Shown here: positions 1 to 6,954 of the stretch, one piece after another
How positions within the stretch are numbered: the stretch's first letter is position 1
Layout: each line of letters starts with the position of its first letter
Source: Rickettsia typhi
Lineage (GTDB): Bacteria; Pseudomonadota; Alphaproteobacteria; Rickettsiales; Rickettsiaceae
Length of the DNA: 12,269 nt
NCBI GenBank assembly: GCA_945878545.1
Contig: CAMCTQ010000025.1
Location: forward strand, 1 to 12,269
Direction of reading: 5' to 3'
Translations under genes and position numbers: made by a program
The notes under the pieces: model-generated
What the model saw: only the letters and a program-made list of their open reading frames with translations
Database searches by the model: none
Told to the model about the DNA's origin: nothing

Positions 1-31
1 ATTGTTTACAAGCCTGTATAATGTGGGATAA
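1..31 (+). CDS. lepB: C-terminal tail of an upstream gene, probably signal peptidase I (partial)
   Basis: Only the last nine codons and a TAA stop (29-31) are in the window, reading LFTSLYNVG. The call rests on two weak points. Alphaproteobacterial signal peptidase I proteins often end in a short R-x-x-R-(L/I)-F-type tail. The order lepB-rnc-era is common in Rickettsia and related bacteria. The next gene starts 33 bp downstream on the same strand, which fits an operon. A TATAAT at 17-22 lies inside this tail and could instead belong to an rnc promoter. A second frame (ending at 21) is also open to the left edge, so the assignment is tentative. Confidence 0.35.
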   Translation, partial: LFTSLYNVG

Positions 32-64
32 TAATAATAATAAAACTAATGGTATTATTCACTA

Positions 65-775
65 ATGACAGATAGCTTTTCCAAGGATTATATTACTAAA
101 CTTGAGCAATCGATAAATTATCAATTTAAAAATCCTGATCTCGTTCATGAAGCCCTAAGTCATCCATCTCTAAAACAACATGAATCAGGATGGCTTAAAG
201 ATTATGAGCGATTTGAAATACTTGGCGACGCCATTTTAGGTTTCCTTGTTACTGAAATATTGTTTAACACTTATAAAAAATCAGACGAAGGGGTTATTGC
301 CAAAATAAAATCTCATTTAGTAAGCAAAGAGACCATTTGCCATGTTGCCGAAAAAATCAATCTGGCAAATTTCATGATTATGACCAAGGGAGAAGAAGAT
401 TCGGGAGGTCGAGCAAATCCAAACAACGTTGAAAACACTATGGAAGCATTGATTGCAGCTATTTACCTTGATGGTGGCATAGAAAATGTAAAAATAATCG
501 TTACAAAATTATGGTCAGAATTTTTACATGGTTTTGACTTAACTCAAATGGACCCTAAAACCTCTCTGCAAGAATGGTCGCAAGGTAATAAATATGGAAT
601 GCCCCATTATGAAATAGTCAGCAAAAAAGGTCTTGATCATATGCCATATTTCACGGTTCGCGTAGATGTTGGACCACACAAAGAAACTGGCCATGGAAAT
701 TCCATAAAAACTGCTGAGAAAGAGGCTGCAAAAAAACTCTTACTCCACTTAAACGCTACAATAAATCTTGTATGA
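65..775 (+). CDS. rnc: Ribonuclease III
   Basis: This double-strand-specific endoribonuclease processes rRNA precursors and structured mRNAs in the cytoplasm. The 236-residue protein has the usual two parts: an RNase III catalytic domain (about 10-155) and a C-terminal double-stranded-RNA-binding domain (about 164-232, beginning DPKTSLQEW). The signature helix ERFEILGDA carries E48, E51 and D55, matching E. coli E38, E41 and D45. E127 matches the catalytic E117. The position equivalent to the metal ligand D114 is asparagine (N124, in ENTMEAL). From memory, Rickettsia RNase III also has asparagine there, so it may be a lineage trait rather than inactivation. No clear Shine-Dalgarno precedes the ATG. 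The stop overlaps the era start (ATGA), so the two genes are translationally coupled. Confidence 0.97.
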   Translation: MTDSFSKDYITKLEQSINYQFKNPDLVHEALSHPSLKQHESGWLKDYERFEILGDAILGFLVTEILFNTYKKSDEGVIAKIKSHLVSKETICHVAEKINLANFMIMTKGEEDSGGRANPNNVENTMEALIAAIYLDGGIENVKIIVTKLWSEFLHGFDLTQMDPKTSLQEWSQGNKYGMPHYEIVSKKGLDHMPYFTVRVDVGPHKETGHGNSIKTAEKEAAKKLLLHLNATINLV

Positions 776-1671
776 GTAATTTAACAGAAAATCAAAAGTT
801 ACTTTCTGTCTGCATTATAGGCAAACCAAATGCTGGTAAATCGACACTTTTAAATAAAATCATTGGTCAAAAAATTTCTATCGTTACTCCAAAAGTACAA
901 ACAACTAGATCTATAATTACTGGCATCATTACAATCGAGGATACCCAGCTAATATTATTTGATACTCCTGGAATTTTCGAACCAAAAAAAAGGTTGGAAA
1001 AAGCCATGGTTAAATGTGCTTGGTCTAGTCTAAATGGAGCAGACATTGTTGTGCTTATTTTAGACAGCGGAACAAAGATTGATGAAATGATGAATATTAT
1101 AATCTCTAGGCTAAAAGAGTTAGGAAAAAAGGTCGTTTTCTTGTTAAATAAGATCGACTTAAATTCGAAATATTACTTAGACAATTTAAATTATTTAAAC
1201 GAAAAATTTCCAGATGCGACCAAATTTAATATATCAGCTTTAACCGGTCAAGGTCTTGATGGTTTCATTGAATTCCTAAAAAACAATGCTAAGAAAACGA
1301 GTTGGCTATATGAAAGTGATGATATGACTAATCTACCAATGCGGTTTTTAGCATCAGAAATCACCAGAGAGCAATTATTTTTGAATCTTCACCAAGAGTT
1401 ACCATATAATCTAACAGTTGAAAACGAAAGCTGGCAAACTCAAAAAAATGGATCGGTAAAAGTAAACCAAGTAATAATAGTTTCCAGAGACGGTTATAAA
1501 AACATGATAATTGGCAAAAAAGGCGAGAAAATCAAGGAAATTGGTACAAAGGCTAGGCTAAACATTGAAGAATTACTGGGTATAAAAATTCACCTTTTTC
1601 TTTTTGTTAAAGTTAGAAAATCGTGGGAAGATAATCCTGAACTTTACCATTCCATGGGATTGAAATTTTGA
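772..1671 (+). CDS. era: GTPase Era, 16S rRNA-binding ribosome assembly factor
   Basis: Era is an essential GTPase that binds the 3' end of 16S rRNA and helps 30S maturation at the inner face of the membrane. The 299-residue length is normal. The GTPase domain shows G1 GKPNAGKS (17-24), a G2-region TT at 44-45 (QTTR), G3 DTPG (64-67), G4 NKID (126-129) and G5 SALTG (155-159). The C-terminal KH domain has the [13 protein letters not shown] loop at 246-258 and the typical [10 protein letters not shown] stretch at 279-288. The gene begins inside the rnc stop codon. The rnc-era pairing is widespread in Proteobacteria and links rRNA processing with subunit assembly. Downstream it converges on the fliI-type gene across 110 bp that holds only a weak five-base hairpin (AGTAA/TTACT, 1684-1698). 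Confidence 0.98.
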   Translation: MSNLTENQKLLSVCIIGKPNAGKSTLLNKIIGQKISIVTPKVQTTRSIITGIITIEDTQLILFDTPGIFEPKKRLEKAMVKCAWSSLNGADIVVLILDSGTKIDEMMNIIISRLKELGKKVVFLLNKIDLNSKYYLDNLNYLNEKFPDATKFNISALTGQGLDGFIEFLKNNAKKTSWLYESDDMTNLPMRFLASEITREQLFLNLHQELPYNLTVENESWQTQKNGSVKVNQVIIVSRDGYKNMIIGKKGEKIKEIGTKARLNIEELLGIKIHLFLFVKVRKSWEDNPELYHSMGLKF

Positions 1672-1781
1672 GTATTAATTCATAGTAATTTTGTTACTGG
1701 ATAAAAATCTATTTATTAATCCAAGCCTGATAAATTTCTTTCGCGAACAGTTACGCAAAATGATAAACAAAAAATATAATT

Positions 1782-3125
1782 CTAACCAGGCATTTGCATT
1801 GACAGTATCTCAGCAAGTTTTTTGTAACTTTCTTCCATTGATCCACGTTCATTAGGTAGCTGCTTAAGAAATTCCTCAATTTTAACAAAATATCCAATTG
1901 ATAAGTCTACGTCTGGGTCAGTTCCTTTTTTATAAGCCCCAAGTCTTATCATCTCAGACATATCTTGATAGATAGAAAGCATTTTTCTTGCATAAGTAAT
2001 TAATTTATTTTCAAAATCACTGTTACATTTAGGCATTGCTCTTGATATACTTCTTAGCACATCAACAGCTGGAAATCTGCCACGCTCAGCGATAGACCGA
2101 TCCAAAACTATATGACCATCTAAAATTCCACGCACAGCATCGCTTATGGGTTCATTTTGATCATCACCTTCCACTAAAACAGTAAATAGCCCCGTGATAT
2201 TCGCTCCATCTACCCCAGGCCCAGCTCTCTCTAATATCTTTGGTAACTCGCTAAAAACGGAAGGTGTATAGCCTTTTGTTGTAGGTGGTTCACCAACTGC
2301 AAGACCTATTTCTCTCTGCGCCATAGCAAATCTAGTAATTGAATCCATGATGCAAAGAACTTCCTTGCCTTCATCACGGAAATACTCAGCAATCGCCATA
2401 GTGACATACGCCGCTCTTTTTCGGAGTAATGCTGACTCATCACCTGTTGCTAAAACTATTACTGCTGTTTTTAACCCCTCTGGTCCTAGGTATTCTTCGA
2501 TAAATTCCTTAGCTTCACGGCCCCTTTCACCAATTAGACCTATTACCTTCACATCAGTACTAGCGTATTTTGTAAGCATAGAAATCAGAACTGATTTACC
2601 CACGCCACTACCTGCAAATATTCCCATTCTTTGACCAAAGCAGCAGCTAACAAAACTATCAATAACTTTAACGCCAAGATCTATCTTACCACCAATTCTC
2701 TTCCTTTTTTGCGCTGGCGGTGGACTAGCTTTCAAAGGATAAGCTCTTTCCCCTGCCTTAATAGGACCAAGATCATCAATCGGATTACCAAAAGCATCTA
2801 TAATTCTACCTAATAACTGGTGGCTTGGATGAACAACATTTTCATGTTGATATACTTCTACTTCAGAACCAGAACCAACACCTTCTGTATCTTCAAAAGG
2901 CATAAGCAAGACTAATTCATTACTAAATCCAACAACTTCACAAATTATACTCGTTGATTTCAATGTATTATTAATTTTGCATCTAGATCCTATAGAAACA
3001 AACTCACTAATCCCCTTGCACTCAATAACAATACCTCTAACAGAAACAACTCTGCCAGAAATTTTAATTGGTTTGATATCTTCTATTTCTGCATTTAATG
3101 CTTCAAGATAAGACTTAAAACTCAT
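1782..3125 (-). CDS. fliI: FliI/YscN-family type III export ATPase
   Basis: The family forms the hexameric ATPase that powers or primes type III export of flagellar or injectisome proteins at the cytoplasmic face of the inner membrane. The 447-residue length matches FliI. An N-terminal beta-barrel region (about 20-95) precedes the RecA-like core. Visible motifs are the Walker A AGSGVGKS (171-178), GERGRE (199-204), the Walker B end IMD (259-261), and the family-specific AMAQREIGLAVGEPP run (267-281). SVFSELPKILERAG and the SISRAMP segment (359-365) are FliI/YscN-like rather than F1 beta or Rho. All ATPase residues I can check are intact. No other flagellar or type III gene is in this window. 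The gene lies 35 bp downstream of an EAL-domain gene on the same strand. Whether it serves a flagellum, another secretion system, or is a lone relic cannot be decided here. Confidence 0.9.
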   Translation of the reverse strand: MSFKSYLEALNAEIEDIKPIKISGRVVSVRGIVIECKGISEFVSIGSRCKINNTLKSTSIICEVVGFSNELVLLMPFEDTEGVGSGSEVEVYQHENVVHPSHQLLGRIIDAFGNPIDDLGPIKAGERAYPLKASPPPAQKRKRIGGKIDLGVKVIDSFVSCCFGQRMGIFAGSGVGKSVLISMLTKYASTDVKVIGLIGERGREAKEFIEEYLGPEGLKTAVIVLATGDESALLRKRAAYVTMAIAEYFRDEGKEVLCIMDSITRFAMAQREIGLAVGEPPTTKGYTPSVFSELPKILERAGPGVDGANITGLFTVLVEGDDQNEPISDAVRGILDGHIVLDRSIAERGRFPAVDVLRSISRAMPKCNSDFENKLITYARKMLSIYQDMSEMIRLGAYKKGTDPDVDLSIGYFVKIEEFLKQLPNERGSMEESYKKLAEILSMQMPG

Positions 3126-3160
3126 AAACTTTGGCTCTTTGCTTTTTTTACTTAATTATT

Positions 3161-4366
3161 TTAAGTTATTCTATCGTTTGATGCAGGTAAGAAGAAGTTA
3201 CCTTGCATTCCGCCTATTTTGATATCAATCAAAAATCTAGCTATCTCGCCATTTTCCACAAACTCAGCAACAGTCTTGATTCCAAGATCTGCAGCAAGTT
3301 TTATTAAGGCTTCAACAAAAAATCTACTATGATCATTTTTTAATATATCTCGTATATAACTACCATCTATTTTTATAATATCAATAGGTAAATTTAAAAG
3401 TTGCTGAAAAGAGGTAAAACCAGAACCAAAATCATCCAAAGCAAATCTGCATCCGCGTTTATGCAAAATATCAATAAATTTTTTGGTAGCTTGAAAATCA
3501 TCGTTTAAAGAAGTTTCCGTAATTTCAATAATTAACCTTTTTGCTACGTCATATTTCTTAAGCAAACTCTCTATTCTTCTTAGTAATCTCTGATTCAACA
3601 CTCCTATATTAGAAATATTTACTGAAAGACTAATATTTTTATCCTTGTTTAGTTCTAATATTGCCATTTCTACTACTGTAAAATCAACAATACTAATAAG
3701 CCCCTTGCTTTCAGCGTCAGCTATCATTGGTCCAACCGACACCCATTTATTTTCCTTATCCTTAACTCGAAGTAAACATTCGTAATAGCTTATATAACCT
3801 GTTTCACGATCTACTATAGGCTGGTACATAAACTTAGCCGACCTCTTAAACAAAGATGACCTTAAAAGATTAAGACTTGTGTTTCTAGATCTCAAATGCT
3901 CAATATCAACTGGATTATCATCGTAATTAAAATAATAGGATTTATCACTTGAGATAAAAGCTCCATAGTTTAATAGAGAAAGAAGCTTTTCTACATCATG
4001 ATAGTCACCATGAGGAAATTGAATACTCTGCACTGCGCACTTTAAGTAGCTTTCTGGAAACTCTTTATCAACATAAAGTTGCACTTGAGAATAAATAGAA
4101 TAAGCAAGTTTTTCAGCTATCTTTAAATTATTCGGTATTAAAATATACAATTTCGTTGGCTCAAAATCTTTAATAATTCGGTATTCTATTGCTTTCTGAC
4201 ATGCAATATCTACGATGGTATAAAATCTCTCAATTACTTTAATAGGTTCGTCAAGCAAGATATTAAGCTCATCTTTGTTAACTAAACGAACTACCATTAT
4301 AACCCCTTGCTTTCTAAGTTCGATTTCTTGTTGTAAATCTTTCATTACTTGGTTTTTGTCGTCCAT
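3161..4366 (-). CDS. EAL-domain protein with degenerate GGDEF-like N-terminus (putative c-di-GMP phosphodiesterase)
   Basis: EAL domains hydrolyse cyclic di-GMP to pGpG. Numbered from an upstream GTG at 4381, the EAL domain covers about 180-400. The signature motif is ECL rather than EAL (E201). The metal- and substrate-binding residues appear present: N255 (VNIS), E286 and E289 (EITET), D316-D317 (DDFGSG), K337 (IKIDG), E373 (AEFVE) and Q393 (MQGN). The protein therefore looks catalytically competent. The N-terminal part (about 40-145) resembles the fold of a GGDEF domain, with LYILIP and an EKLLSLLNYGAF-like end, but has no GGDEF motif; it may be regulatory. No membrane segment or signal peptide is seen. 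I prefer the ATG at 4366 to the GTG at 4381 because neither has a good ribosome site and ATG is stronger. The stop is 35 bp before the fliI-type gene, suggesting co-transcription. Confidence 0.85.
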   Translation of the reverse strand: MDDKNQVMKDLQQEIELRKQGVIMVVRLVNKDELNILLDEPIKVIERFYTIVDIACQKAIEYRIIKDFEPTKLYILIPNNLKIAEKLAYSIYSQVQLYVDKEFPESYLKCAVQSIQFPHGDYHDVEKLLSLLNYGAFISSDKSYYFNYDDNPVDIEHLRSRNTSLNLLRSSLFKRSAKFMYQPIVDRETGYISYYECLLRVKDKENKWVSVGPMIADAESKGLISIVDFTVVEMAILELNKDKNISLSVNISNIGVLNQRLLRRIESLLKKYDVAKRLIIEITETSLNDDFQATKKFIDILHKRGCRFALDDFGSGFTSFQQLLNLPIDIIKIDGSYIRDILKNDHSRFFVEALIKLAADLGIKTVAEFVENGEIARFLIDIKIGGMQGNFFLPASNDRIT

Positions 4367-4477
4367 AACTTCATACCACACTATTAATATTTACTACTTA
4401 AGAAAATCTTGTTACCTTAATTTGTCAGCGTTGCTATAGTAACAAAACTATTATCTATTCACAAATTTTTAAAGACC

Positions 4478-4735
4478 ATGAGCAGACTGAAAACAATTGA
4501 ACAAAAATTAAGTGTGTTAAAGCCACAATATCTACAGGTTATCAACGATAGTTCTCTTCATAATAGTCATGATTCAAGCCCTAATAATGGCGAATCTCAC
4601 TTTACTGTTAAAATATCAGCTGATTCCATCTCCTCTAAGAAGTTACTTGAGCAACATAAAATTATTAATAATCTCTTGAAAGAAGAATTTACTAGCGGTC
4701 TTCATGCCCTATCAATTATAATAGTTAAGAAATAA
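4478..4735 (+). CDS. bolA: BolA family protein
   Basis: BolA proteins partner monothiol glutaredoxins in iron-sulfur cluster trafficking and regulation; some also bind DNA. This 85-residue ORF is full length for the short alphaproteobacterial forms. Family landmarks are visible in order: L-x-P (LKP, 14-16), a VINDSSLHNSH block (21-31) corresponding to the conserved V-x-D-x-S-x-x-H-x-x-H, GESHFTV (38-44), the helix with EQHKIINNLL (58-67), and the terminal HALSI (76-80). It is divergently arranged with the EAL-domain gene across about 110 bp and is followed 25 bp later by a UbiK-like gene on the same strand. No strong ribosome-binding site precedes the ATG, as with several genes here. Whether it is the BolA or the IbaG/YrbA subtype cannot be told from the sequence alone. 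Confidence 0.9.
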   Translation: MSRLKTIEQKLSVLKPQYLQVINDSSLHNSHDSSPNNGESHFTVKISADSISSKKLLEQHKIINNLLKEEFTSGLHALSIIIVKK

Positions 4736-4760
4736 ACTAAATAATCAATTATAACAAACT

Positions 4761-4979
4761 ATGGATCAGGAAAGCGTAATAAAAATTCTTGCGGGCGGCG
4801 CCATGGCAGCAAAAAAAACTTCAGAGAATTTAAAAGGAAAAACCTCGGAATACATAAAAGAAAAAGTTTTAAACAATGAATTCGTTACTCGTGATGAATT
4901 CCTGCAGTTAAGAAACCTTGTGTTGAAACTATCAGAAGACATTAAATCTGTAGAAAAAAATTCTTTAAAAACTAAATAG
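4761..4979 (+). CDS. Small UbiK/BMFP-like protein (YqiC family)
   Basis: This 72-residue protein resembles the UbiK (YqiC, BMFP domain) family. UbiK in gammaproteobacteria is an accessory factor for aerobic ubiquinone synthesis that binds the assembly protein UbiJ; Brucella members have membrane-fusing activity in vitro. The supporting segment is FVTRDEFLQLRNLVLKLSED (41-60), which fits the family pattern (L/F)-V-(S/T)-R-(E/D)-E-F followed by a heptad coiled coil to about residue 66. The N-terminal half (glycine/alanine patch at 11-18, lysine-rich helix 19-37) is less diagnostic. It probably shares a transcript with bolA, whose stop is 25 bp upstream. The family is short and of low complexity, so functional transfer to ubiquinone synthesis is an inference. 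Confidence 0.65.
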   Translation: MDQESVIKILAGGAMAAKKTSENLKGKTSEYIKEKVLNNEFVTRDEFLQLRNLVLKLSEDIKSVEKNSLKTK

Positions 4980-5012
4980 TGATTAGTTTACATCAACTTC
5001 TAATTTATTTTT

Positions 5013-5040
5013 TTGTAATAAATAAAATTTCTGATATAAT
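5013..5040 (+). promoter_or_regulatory. Phasin promoter (-35 TTGTAA, extended -10 TGATATAAT)
   Basis: TTGTAA at 5013-5018 and a perfect TATAAT at 5035-5040 are separated by 16 bp. A TG dinucleotide one base upstream of the -10 makes it an extended -10. It drives the phasin gene with a predicted leader of about 65 nt. This is one of the two best sigma-70 matches found in the window. Confidence 0.65.
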
Positions 5041-5051
5041 AAAGTTCGAAT

Positions 5052-5083
5052 CGTGCTACCCTGCATTCGTTTTAAGGGTCACG
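5052..5083 (+). promoter_or_regulatory. Hairpin in the phasin mRNA leader
   Basis: CGTG-(CT)-ACCCT at 5052-5062 pairs with AGGGTCACG at 5075-5083: nine base pairs with a two-base bulge and a 12-nt loop. It would start only a few bases after the predicted transcription start. It could stabilise the mRNA or be an operator, since the overlapping GGTCACGTAACC (5077-5088) is nearly palindromic. The role is inferred. Confidence 0.4.
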
Positions 5084-5112
5084 TAACCTAATTAATTTAT
5101 GGAGAAGAAATA

Positions 5113-5547
5113 ATGAATAATAACAGCCCGTTTGAATTTTTCCAATCATTCATGAATCAGGAAAATTTGACAAAATCAATGAAGTCAATGCCAAATATTG
5201 ATATGGCTGCCTTTGGTAACATGATCAAAGAAACCACTGAAGCTATTACGTCAGCTAACCAATTAATTTCAGATACTGTTCAGTCCATTACAAAAAGAGG
5301 TACTGATTCTTTCCAAAAAAATACTTCTGAAATGTTTAATACCATAAAGGAATCTGTATCAGCTGGAGATGCTGAGCAAATTAGAAATTGTCAGCAAAAC
5401 TATTTGAAATCAACTGTAGAAAATAACATCAATAATGCAAAAGAAATCCTGGATATAACATCCAAGTCTTCAATGGAAGTTTTAGATACTATAGGCAAGA
5501 ATTTTACTGAAAAAATGAACAAGCCTTTTACCAAAACTAAGCACTAA
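5113..5547 (+). CDS. Phasin family protein
   Basis: Phasins coat intracellular polyhydroxyalkanoate granules and control their size and number. The 144-residue protein is of typical size, has no signal peptide or membrane segment, and is predicted almost wholly helical. It has the weakly amphipathic, Ser/Thr/Asn/Gln-rich composition of Phasin_2 proteins. The start NSPFEFFQSFM resembles the hydrophobic N-terminus of the family, and repeated helical segments such as NMIKETTEAITSANQLI and SSMEVLDTIGKNF match phasin-like spacing. This gene has the best ribosome-binding site seen here, GGAG at 5101-5104, eight bases before the ATG. It also has its own promoter (5013-5040), so it is probably well expressed. 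No polymer synthase gene is in the window. Phasins diverge strongly, so the family call is good but not certain. Confidence 0.8.
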   Translation: MNNNSPFEFFQSFMNQENLTKSMKSMPNIDMAAFGNMIKETTEAITSANQLISDTVQSITKRGTDSFQKNTSEMFNTIKESVSAGDAEQIRNCQQNYLKSTVENNINNAKEILDITSKSSMEVLDTIGKNFTEKMNKPFTKTKH

Positions 5548-5556
5548 TTGAAAAAA

Positions 5557-5603
5557 CTTAGAAGAAAGAAAGAGCAACTGTTTGGTTAGCTCTTTCTGCT
5601 AAG
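5557..5603 (+). terminator. Hairpin after the phasin gene, possible terminator
   Basis: AGAAAGAGC (5567-5575) pairs with GCTCTTTCT (5589-5597), with an inner AAC/GTT extension and an outer CTTAG (5557-5561)/CTAAG (5599-5603) pairing. It sits 10 bp after the phasin stop. It lacks a downstream U-tract, so it may end or protect the mRNA without being a classic intrinsic terminator. Confidence 0.45.
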
Positions 5604-5683
5604 CAGAATAATAGCACTATTGTAATAAGCACACCTCTCAACCCCTCTCTCTTTTCCAATACTAGTCGCCGCTGCATTACCTC

Positions 5684-5712
5684 TTGTCATGGTCTTTGTG
5701 CTATGCTAGAAT
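5684..5712 (+). promoter_or_regulatory. Promoter of the small lipoprotein gene (-35 TTGTCA, -10 TAGAAT)
   Basis: TTGTCA at 5684-5689 and TAGAAT at 5707-5712 have the ideal 17-bp spacing, and TGC directly before the -10 gives an extended -10 (TGCTAGAAT). The start codon is about 48 bp downstream. The upstream DNA (about 5630-5660) is unusually pyrimidine-rich. Confidence 0.65.
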
Positions 5713-5760
5713 TGGCACACGGAAATTTTAATTATTAACTTAAACTTGTGCTCATTTATC

Positions 5761-5961
5761 ATGAATAAACTATATAAAATATTAGCTATTTCTGCAGTGT
5801 TAGTTTTGGTTTCTGCTTGTAAAACTTCAGGACCAGCTTTAGACAAAAAGAATATTAGCTCAGTTGACAAGACAGTAACAAATAACATCGTAAGAAACGT
5901 TAACCACGTAACTTCTAGCGCTGTGGCAACTTCTAATGCTACTACGCAAGCTACTAAATAA
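5761..5961 (+). CDS. Small lipoprotein of unknown function
   Basis: I do not recognise this 66-residue protein as a named family. The start MNKLYKILAISAVLVLVSAC is a textbook lipoprotein signal: basic N-terminus, hydrophobic core, and lipobox L-V-S-A-C with the acylated cysteine at residue 20. The mature part is only 46 residues, rich in Thr, Ser, Asn, Val and Ala, with a single cysteine and a central SVDKTVTNNIVRNVNHVTSS stretch that may form a helix. I chose the ATG at 5761 over an in-frame TTG at 5746 because only the shorter form starts directly at the signal peptide. It sits behind a near-consensus promoter and is followed by a 12-bp perfect hairpin. That suggests a monocistronic, well-expressed envelope lipoprotein of the small entericidin- or Lpp-like size class (comparison of size only). 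Confidence 0.75.
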   Translation: MNKLYKILAISAVLVLVSACKTSGPALDKKNISSVDKTVTNNIVRNVNHVTSSAVATSNATTQATK

Positions 5962-5999
5962 GATGTTTGCCAACAAATAATGACCTAAGACCAAATATC

Positions 6000-6033
6000 T
6001 ACCACTATCAAGTTAGTCCAATTGATAGTGGTA
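6000..6033 (+). terminator. Perfect 12-bp hairpin after the lipoprotein gene
   Basis: TACCACTATCAA (6000-6011) and TTGATAGTGGTA (6022-6033) are exact reverse complements around a 10-nt loop. It lies 38 bp after the lipoprotein stop and has no U-tract. A terminator or mRNA-stabilising stem is the likeliest role; a palindromic repeat is the alternative. Confidence 0.5.
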
Positions 6034-6187
6034 AACGGGCTAACTAATAAAATTCACAGATCGCTCGTAAGAACCATTAAGTCCTTTCAAAAAAAATAAT
6101 ATAATCACTGAGATTAAAAAAGGTACTTGGCGAAACTATATAATAGGTAGTTCTTAATTTATCACGATAACCATGCTTTTGTGTTTT

Positions 6188-6209
6188 AGTGCAAATTCTT
6201 ATTTGCACT
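6188..6209. other. 9-bp hairpin upstream of the membrane protein pair
   Basis: AGTGCAAAT (6188-6196) pairs exactly with ATTTGCACT (6201-6209) around a TCTT loop, about 58 bp before the 6268 start. It could be an operator, or the end of a decayed element. A TTGCAC within its right arm is a poor -35 candidate, with TATATC 16 bp on. Confidence 0.35.
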
Positions 6210-6267
6210 TGATACTATTTTTATTATATCCTTTAGTTAACGACGATCCCATTATGGTAATTAATAA

Positions 6268-6954
6268 ATGCAAAAATTCCTTAAGGATAACATCGTATTA
6301 GTTCTTGGTATAAGTCTACCGGTAGCACTAGTCGTTATTTTTATTTTGGCATCAACCTTGCCAAAATTCTTTGTAGCAAACCCGCAATATGACTTTCTTT
6401 TTTCAGATTCGCAATATAGCAAGATTGAATTCATTGTTATAAATCAGAAAATTCATTTTCGAGTTTTGCCTGAACGACCTAATAACCTAGCGATTCGACA
6501 CCTCTACCGCTACATTGCAGCTACGGGCAAAGTCCAAGAAATTGCTTTTATACCACCTAATATGCCAACACAAAAAACTTCTATAGTTCCCAATAACATC
6601 AATACCAATATTGTAGTTTCAGTTGACCCACATAACCTTCCCTCAGCAGAACAGGTACGAAATGTTTCTAAAGTCGTTTCAGAGATAAGTAGCAAGGAAG
6701 TTATTCAGCCTACTACAATTCCTGTAGTGGATTTAGCAGGAGTAAAAATTGATAGTTCTCTTATTGCTCCGGACGGATATGCATTTATTACCAATAATAG
6801 ATACAATAGCGGAGGCATTTTATTCCCTGCTTCTTCCTCAGAAAATCCTAGAGTTATGATTGCTAAGAACGGAAGAAATGTACCGATTCTCTATAACAAA
6901 CCTGGCAATGAATATTACCATTTTCCAATTTTTATAGGATGGATTATCCCATGA
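6268..6954 (+). CDS. Single-pass membrane protein of unknown function, partner of the DUF2157-like gene
   Basis: I cannot name this 228-residue protein. It has one N-terminal membrane segment (about 9-31, VLVLGISLPVALVVIFILAS) preceded by a short K-containing tail. This suggests an N-in anchor with the rest outside the cytoplasm. The exported part has a Y-D-F-L-F region (41-45), a low-complexity linker (about 95-150) rich in Pro, Thr, Asn, Ser and Val, and a C-terminal region with GYAFITNNRYNSGGI and a final aromatic block before GWIIP. It overlaps the next gene by an ATGA, so both are made together. From memory, similar pairs occur in gammaproteobacteria of amoebae such as Legionella, which would suggest lateral transfer; that is unverified. 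No strong ribosome-binding site or promoter is seen. Confidence 0.7.
   Translation: MQKFLKDNIVLVLGISLPVALVVIFILASTLPKFFVANPQYDFLFSDSQYSKIEFIVINQKIHFRVLPERPNNLAIRHLYRYIAATGKVQEIAFIPPNMPTQKTSIVPNNINTNIVVSVDPHNLPSAEQVRNVSKVVSEISSKEVIQPTTIPVVDLAGVKIDSSLIAPDGYAFITNNRYNSGGILFPASSSENPRVMIAKNGRNVPILYNKPGNEYYHFPIFIGWIIP

Larger units (their letters stand above)
5962..6267. other. 306-bp gene-free stretch with two hairpins
   Basis: No ORF with coding character is seen. The stretch holds the perfect 12-bp hairpin at 6000-6033, the 9-bp hairpin at 6188-6209, and isolated TATAAT boxes at 6100-6105 and 6139-6144 without good -35 partners. Around 6114-6148 there is weak similarity to the core of the 10617-10718 palindromic element (AAAG...GCG-AAC-TAT...ATAGGT). 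Confidence 0.5.

Noticed and set aside
1..22. TATAAT at 17-22 as the rnc promoter
   Set aside because: Its -35 would fall at or beyond the window edge and it overlaps the apparent end of the upstream gene, so it cannot be supported.
2347..2813. Two plus-strand ORFs opposite the fliI-type gene
   Set aside because: They lie wholly antisense to a well-conserved ATPase and their translations show no domain or signal; they are shadows of the real frame.
3150..3166. ACTTAA/TTAAGT hairpin between the EAL and fliI-type genes as a terminator
   Set aside because: On the transcribed minus strand the six-base stem is followed by A residues, not U residues, so it would not terminate the transcript.
5706..5888. 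Minus-strand 60-codon ORF opposite the small lipoprotein
   Set aside because: The plus-strand frame has a signal peptide, lipobox and promoter; the minus-strand frame has none of these.
6100..6144. Two perfect TATAAT boxes upstream of the membrane protein pair
   Set aside because: Neither has a recognisable -35 at 15-19 bp, and such boxes are frequent by chance in AT-rich spacer DNA.
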